Shown here in pieces: positions 60,638 to 64,000 of a stretch of DNA of 64,000 bases; positions within the stretch are counted from its first letter, which is position 1; each line of letters starts with the position of its first letter. Source of the stretch: Thalassotalea sediminis (GTDB taxonomy: Bacteria; Pseudomonadota; Gammaproteobacteria; Enterobacterales; Alteromonadaceae); NCBI RefSeq assembly GCF_030295915.1, contig NZ_AP027361.1:2294001-2358000 (forward strand), read 5' to 3'. Made by a program: the position numbers and the translations under genes. The notes under the pieces were generated by a model. The model made no database searches and was not told where the DNA came from. It saw only the letters and a program-made list of their open reading frames with translations.

Positions 60638-61267
60638 CTACAATTTAAAGCCGGTCGCCACAAGATAAACTTCTCGTGACCTTGCTCGTGAAGATTGCGG
60701 TTTCCTCACTTTAACCACTTTAAACGCTTGCTTCACTTCTTGCATGAATTGATCAAAGCCAGCCCCTTGAAACACTTTGACCACAAAAGCACCGTTTTTC
60801 TTTAGTACTTGGTTGCACATATCTAAAGCCAGTTCGACCAAATACATACTTCGTGCTGCATCGGCGGCGTCATTACCGGTAAAGTTAGCAGCCATATCTG
60901 ACATGACAACGTCAATGTTTTTACCGTCAATTCGTGTTAATAATGCATCAAGTACCGCATCTTCACGAAAGTCCCCCTGCAGAAAATCAACGCCTGCAAT
61001 GGGGTCCATTGCGAGTATATCGCAAGCCACAACCTGCCCTGTATCACCAACTGCTTTAACCGCATACTCAGACCAACCTCCGGGTGCAGCACCAAGATCA
61101 ACAACCTTCATGCCAGACTTAATCAACTTGTCTTTTTCATTGATTTCTTCAATTTTAAAAACAGCGCGAGAGCGCAAACCAAGCTTTTGTGCTTTTTTTA
61201 CATATTCGTCGTCGAAATGCTCTTGCATCCATCGTTGACTACTATTTGATAATTTCTTTTTACTCAT
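60638..61267 (-). CDS. rlmE: 23S rRNA 2'-O-methyltransferase RlmE (FtsJ)
   Basis: 209 residues. Methylates U2552 of 23S rRNA. SAM motif [31 protein letters not shown] with catalytic Asp, and [14 protein letters not shown] with catalytic Lys. Conserved partner of ftsH, divergent from yhbY. Confidence 0.97.
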   Translation of the reverse strand: MSKKKLSNSSQRWMQEHFDDEYVKKAQKLGLRSRAVFKIEEINEKDKLIKSGMKVVDLGAAPGGWSEYAVKAVGDTGQVVACDILAMDPIAGVDFLQGDFREDAVLDALLTRIDGKNIDVVMSDMAANFTGNDAADAARSMYLVELALDMCNQVLKKNGAFVVKVFQGAGFDQFMQEVKQAFKVVKVRKPQSSRARSREVYLVATGFKL

Positions 61268-61389
61268 ATCCAGTGTACAGCCGGCTTTGCAAGATAATAT
61301 GCATCAAACAAAACAGGTTTTATTAGTATTACAAACAAGATGGAGTTAAAATAGTGATAATTCAAGCTAACATGTAACGAAATTTTTTA

Positions 61390-61686
61390 ATGAGTTTAAA
61401 TAAAAAACAAATTCAGTATTTAAAAGGCGAAGCCCATTCGTTAAAACCTGTTGTACTTTTAGGAAGTAATGGGTTAACAGAAGCGGTTATCGCTGAAATT
61501 GATTATGCACTTAATCATCACGAATTAATCAAAGTAAAAATCCCTACGGACGATAGAGAAGTAAAAGGGTTAATTGTTGATGCTATTTGTCAAGAAACTA
61601 ACGCGATAAAGGTACAAGTTATTGGTAAAACACTTGTGCTTTATCGTCAAAGTGATGAAAAGAAAATTCATATTCCTAAATTATAA
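61390..61686 (+). CDS. yhbY: CRM-domain ribosome assembly RNA-binding protein YhbY
   Basis: 98 residues. A single CRM domain: KQIQYLKGEAHSLKPVVLLG, GSNGLTEAVIAEIDYAL with the GxxG loop, and ELIKVKIP. Associates with pre-50S particles. Divergence from rlmE-ftsH is the conserved gammaproteobacterial arrangement. Confidence 0.96.
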   Translation: MSLNKKQIQYLKGEAHSLKPVVLLGSNGLTEAVIAEIDYALNHHELIKVKIPTDDREVKGLIVDAICQETNAIKVQVIGKTLVLYRQSDEKKIHIPKL

Positions 61687-61816
61687 ACATCGTTAAGGTG
61701 TTAGCCTTAATTCGTTCTGTTTATAGTCGACAAATTTATTGCTAAATAACACCAATGTGAATAAATTGGTTTAGCGAAGTCGACAATACGAGTGAGTAAT
61801 AAGCTTACTTGAGAAT

Positions 61817-61849
61817 AAAAAATGCCGCTTTTATTAAGCGGCATTTTTT
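61817..61849. terminator. Bidirectional terminator between yhbY and the DUF3192 gene
   Basis: Perfect 14-bp stem AAAAAATGCCGCTT (61817-61830) with AAGCGGCATTTTTT (61836-61849) and a 5-base loop. Functions on both strands. Confidence 0.92.
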
Positions 61850-61852
61850 ATT

Positions 61853-62233
61853 TTATAACCCCGTATTTCTCGAAAAATCTCCACCTTGCCCGGTTTCTTT
61901 TAATTCACCGTTAACAAAATACAGATAAGTACACTCATCACGCGTCGTTAATCCATCTTTATGGATACGGTTAGTGCGATAAAACAACACTTGAATCGTT
62001 TTATCATCTTGTTGATAACTTTCGTTAAAATCTGCTACCCCAAGCTTGCGAGATGCGTCCACAAAACTCGAACCAATGTTTAAACGGGCGATTTTTTTAC
62101 GGTTATTGTATTCACGATCTGAAAAGTCTGAACTGATCATGTGGTCATCATCACCACCAACAGACACTACACAGCCTGTTAAAGATAAACTAAGTGGTGC
62201 AACAACTAATAATGCAATAATCGATTTTTTCAT
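61853..62233 (-). CDS. DUF3192 lipoprotein
   Basis: 126 residues. Lipobox LSLTGC with Cys21. The body (NRKKIARLNIGSSFVDASRKLG, DDKTIQVLFYRTNRIHKDG, DECTYLYFVNGEL) matches DUF3192, a small lipoprotein family of gammaproteobacteria resembling BamE-like folds. Function unknown. Confidence 0.85.
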   Translation of the reverse strand: MKKSIIALLVVAPLSLSLTGCVVSVGGDDDHMISSDFSDREYNNRKKIARLNIGSSFVDASRKLGVADFNESYQQDDKTIQVLFYRTNRIHKDGLTTRDECTYLYFVNGELKETGQGGDFSRNTGL

Positions 62234-62410
62234 AATTAACTCTCATGTTATTTTTGTATATTTCAATAGCATTCAATTAGCAATTCTTAAACCAAGATTA
62301 ATAACCCCTTGTATTATTTATATTTTCTAGAGTTTGACTAAAATAAAACCAAGACTTTTTGTGTAGATTTGGCTAAAATATCGTTTTTTATACAAAGATA
62401 TATGTGCAAT

Positions 62411-62734
62411 ATGACCATCAATGACGAGATATTAACCGCTGCGAATAAGCTTGCCAATCAAGGTATTAAGCCAACCGTTGCATTAATTAAAACGAAACTA
62501 AATACACCAGTGCCATTACCACGCATTATTTCAACATTGAAAACTTGGCAGCATGAACCAACGTTTACTGAAGTAAACACTACACTGCCTCCTATAAAAC
62601 AAGTAAACGACAACATTCTAGCTGAGCAGTTACAGCATGCAATTACCGAAGCAATAGCGCCACTTAAAAAAGAGGTGTTAACGTTACAAAAAGAAATTCT
62701 TCAACTCAAAGCGATCATACAAAAAGACGATTAG
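62411..62734 (+). CDS. Small protein with KfrA-like N-terminus and C-terminal coiled coil
   Basis: About 107 residues from the ATG at 62411 (MTINDEILTAANKLANQGIKP). The first ~55 residues resemble the helix-turn-helix N-terminus of KfrA-type DNA-binding proteins (TVALIKTKLNTPVPLPRIISTL). Residues about 75-105 form a coiled coil (EAIAPLKKEVLTLQKEILQL). DNA binding is inferred. An open frame reaches back to 62369. Confidence 0.7.
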   Translation: MTINDEILTAANKLANQGIKPTVALIKTKLNTPVPLPRIISTLKTWQHEPTFTEVNTTLPPIKQVNDNILAEQLQHAITEAIAPLKKEVLTLQKEILQLKAIIQKDD

Positions 62735-62751
62735 GCCTTTGCGCACACCTG

Positions 62752-63324
62752 TTAGTCTTCGATATAAATATCAGGGGTTAAACTTGTCATAAATTGACAA
62801 AGATTATCAGCGATTTTTTTGTGTGGCTTGCGACCAACACGCTCTACCCACACCTCGCCGTTATCATTATTTACTGTTAAAATAATATCGTCTTTATCTG
62901 TTAGCGCAAAAAATAAAGTAATATCTTGCTTAAGTTTTTGCTTCATTAAGATATGACCAATGAGATTTTGTTGAAGTCTTTCAAAATCTTTTTCACTCCA
63001 TGCAAACAAGAGTTGTAGATTACCCTCTTCACAGTTTGCTGGAATACTCTCACTGTAGTGCACGGTAAAATACGTTTTAATACTAGGGTGAATGTTAAAG
63101 CCAATAGCACGCTCAACATTATCAAATATAAGCGTTTCTTGGATTTTCATTGGCTGCCATGTTTTTAGCTCTTCATTAAATGAATCGAGCTCGCAAGGAG
63201 ATGGCCAATCATCATCGGCTTCAACGACAGGGTAATGACCAAGCTTACTTTTAAAGGCGCTAACATAATTTTGTCCAAAATTTAAAACGGCATCACTAAG
63301 TTGTCGTAACTGTTTCGTTTCCAT
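62752..63324 (-). CDS. syd: Syd, SecY-interacting protein
   Basis: 190 residues, typical size. Peripheral cytoplasmic protein proposed to check SecY assembly. YVSAFKSKLGHYPVVEADDD, WPSPCEL, DNVERAIGFNIHPSIKTYF and VGRKPHKKIADNL are family motifs. Divergent from queF, as in E. coli. Confidence 0.95.
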   Translation of the reverse strand: METKQLRQLSDAVLNFGQNYVSAFKSKLGHYPVVEADDDWPSPCELDSFNEELKTWQPMKIQETLIFDNVERAIGFNIHPSIKTYFTVHYSESIPANCEEGNLQLLFAWSEKDFERLQQNLIGHILMKQKLKQDITLFFALTDKDDIILTVNNDNGEVWVERVGRKPHKKIADNLCQFMTSLTPDIYIED

Positions 63325-63389
63325 CTCGCCTCTACTTTCATTACAATATGCGCTAATTTATTTTATCGATCTTACTTTATTATATTTCT

Positions 63390-64000
63390 ATGAGCCAATA
63401 TAAAAACGCCAGTGAACTTGAAAACCTATCGTTAGGAAAAAACACTGAGTATGCAAGTCAATATAATCCTGACCTACTTCAAAGTGTCCCAAGAAGTTTA
63501 AACAGAAATGAACTTGCATTAATTGAAGGTCAGCTTCCATTTATAGGTGAAGACATATGGTATGGCTATGAAGTATCTTGGTTAAATAGTAAAGGAAAAC
63601 CAATCGTCAAAGTCGCCGAATTTCGCTTTCCTTGTACAAGTCCTAATATTGTCGAGTCAAAATCTTTCAAGCTTTACCTCAACAGCTTTAACCAAACTAA
63701 ATTTCCTTCTGAACAAGCGGTTAAAGATGCGATGGTTAAAGATCTATCAAAAACAAGTGCAGCTAACGCCAAAGTCACGCTATATCCAGTAGACAATTGC
63801 CCTGTTCTAGCGATAAAAAACCATAGCAGTCAATGTATTGATGATCTTGATATAGAAATGAATGACTACCAACTTTCTTCTGCACATTTATCAACAGAAA
63901 GTAATGAAGAGGTCACAGAATCGCTTGTTTCGCATTTATTAAAGTCTAATTGTTTAATTACCAACCAGCCAGATTGGGCGTCTTTGTTTGTTGAATATCA
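63390..64000 (+). CDS. queF: NADPH-dependent 7-cyano-7-deazaguanine reductase QueF, 3' end cut by window edge
   Basis: Translated by hand from the ATG at 63390 (MSQYKNASELENLSLGKNTE). Reduces preQ0 to preQ1 in queuosine biosynthesis. Long two-domain (YqcD-type) form: ESKSFKLYLNSFNQT motif and the catalytic Cys188 in SNCLITNQPDW are present. Only about 203 of the expected ~280 residues lie in the window. Confidence 0.96.
   Translation, partial: MSQYKNASELENLSLGKNTEYASQYNPDLLQSVPRSLNRNELALIEGQLPFIGEDIWYGYEVSWLNSKGKPIVKVAEFRFPCTSPNIVESKSFKLYLNSFNQTKFPSEQAVKDAMVKDLSKTSAANAKVTLYPVDNCPVLAIKNHSSQCIDDLDIEMNDYQLSSAHLSTESNEEVTESLVSHLLKSNCLITNQPDWASLFVEY

Overview
The window is AT-rich gammaproteobacterial chromosome, most likely from a marine Alteromonadales of the Colwelliaceae type (Thalassotalea or Colwellia-like). 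This rests on recognised protein families and gene order: secG-tpiA-glmM-folP-ftsH-rlmE with divergent yhbY, syd next to queF, pnp-nlpI, an etfD/etfBA divergon, a marine-type D-glutamate (dgc) locus and a Shewanella-like aga cluster. No database search was run, so genus-level placement is inference.

Layout. 1-15.8 kb is mostly core: a group II cysteine desulfurase cut by the left edge, a HELLH metalloprotease downstream of nlpI, pnp, a site-2-type protease, an Hsp70-like YegD, the electron-transfer flavoprotein genes with two PsrA-like operators between them, YciH, a double-receiver protein and tyrR. 15.9-17.2 kb holds methionine gamma-lyase with a perfect TyrR-type box in front of it. 17.3-26.7 kb is a glycan-uptake locus: TonB-dependent receptor, two DUF3472 lipoproteins (one with three discoidin domains), an exported endonuclease/exonuclease/phosphatase-fold protein, and a divergent DeoR-family regulator. 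26.7-33.2 kb is an accessory stretch of small, loosely packed genes. It contains a short double-glycine-leader peptide gene followed by a CPBP intramembrane protease, which looks like a class II bacteriocin with its immunity protein.

33.2-47.7 kb is an N-acetylgalactosamine (aga) catabolic region: a Tat-exported GH109 enzyme, agaZ, agaS, a ROK kinase, a NagA-type deacetylase, a GMC oxidoreductase with its Tat-type small subunit, an MFS sugar permease, a DeoR/AgaR regulator, and a periplasmic GH2 beta-galactosidase. CGAAAG/CTTTC repeats lie in the promoter regions of both this cluster and the TonB-receptor locus, so the two may be co-regulated by the two paralogous DeoR proteins. 47.8-52.7 kb carries dgcA, dgcN, a LysR regulator (probable dgcR) and an NhaC-family transporter, probably for D-glutamate use. 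53-54.8 kb has a GNAT acetyltransferase and an esterase-fold/TPR protein that lacks the nucleophilic serine. 55-64 kb returns to core genes: tRNA-Leu(GAG), secG, tpiA, glmM, folP, ftsH, rlmE, yhbY, a DUF3192 lipoprotein, a small coiled-coil protein, syd and queF (cut by the right edge).

The most interesting candidates are the bacteriocin/CPBP pair at 29.5-30.8 kb, the DUF3472 glycan locus at 17.3-26.7 kb, and the oxidoreductase genes embedded in the aga operon.
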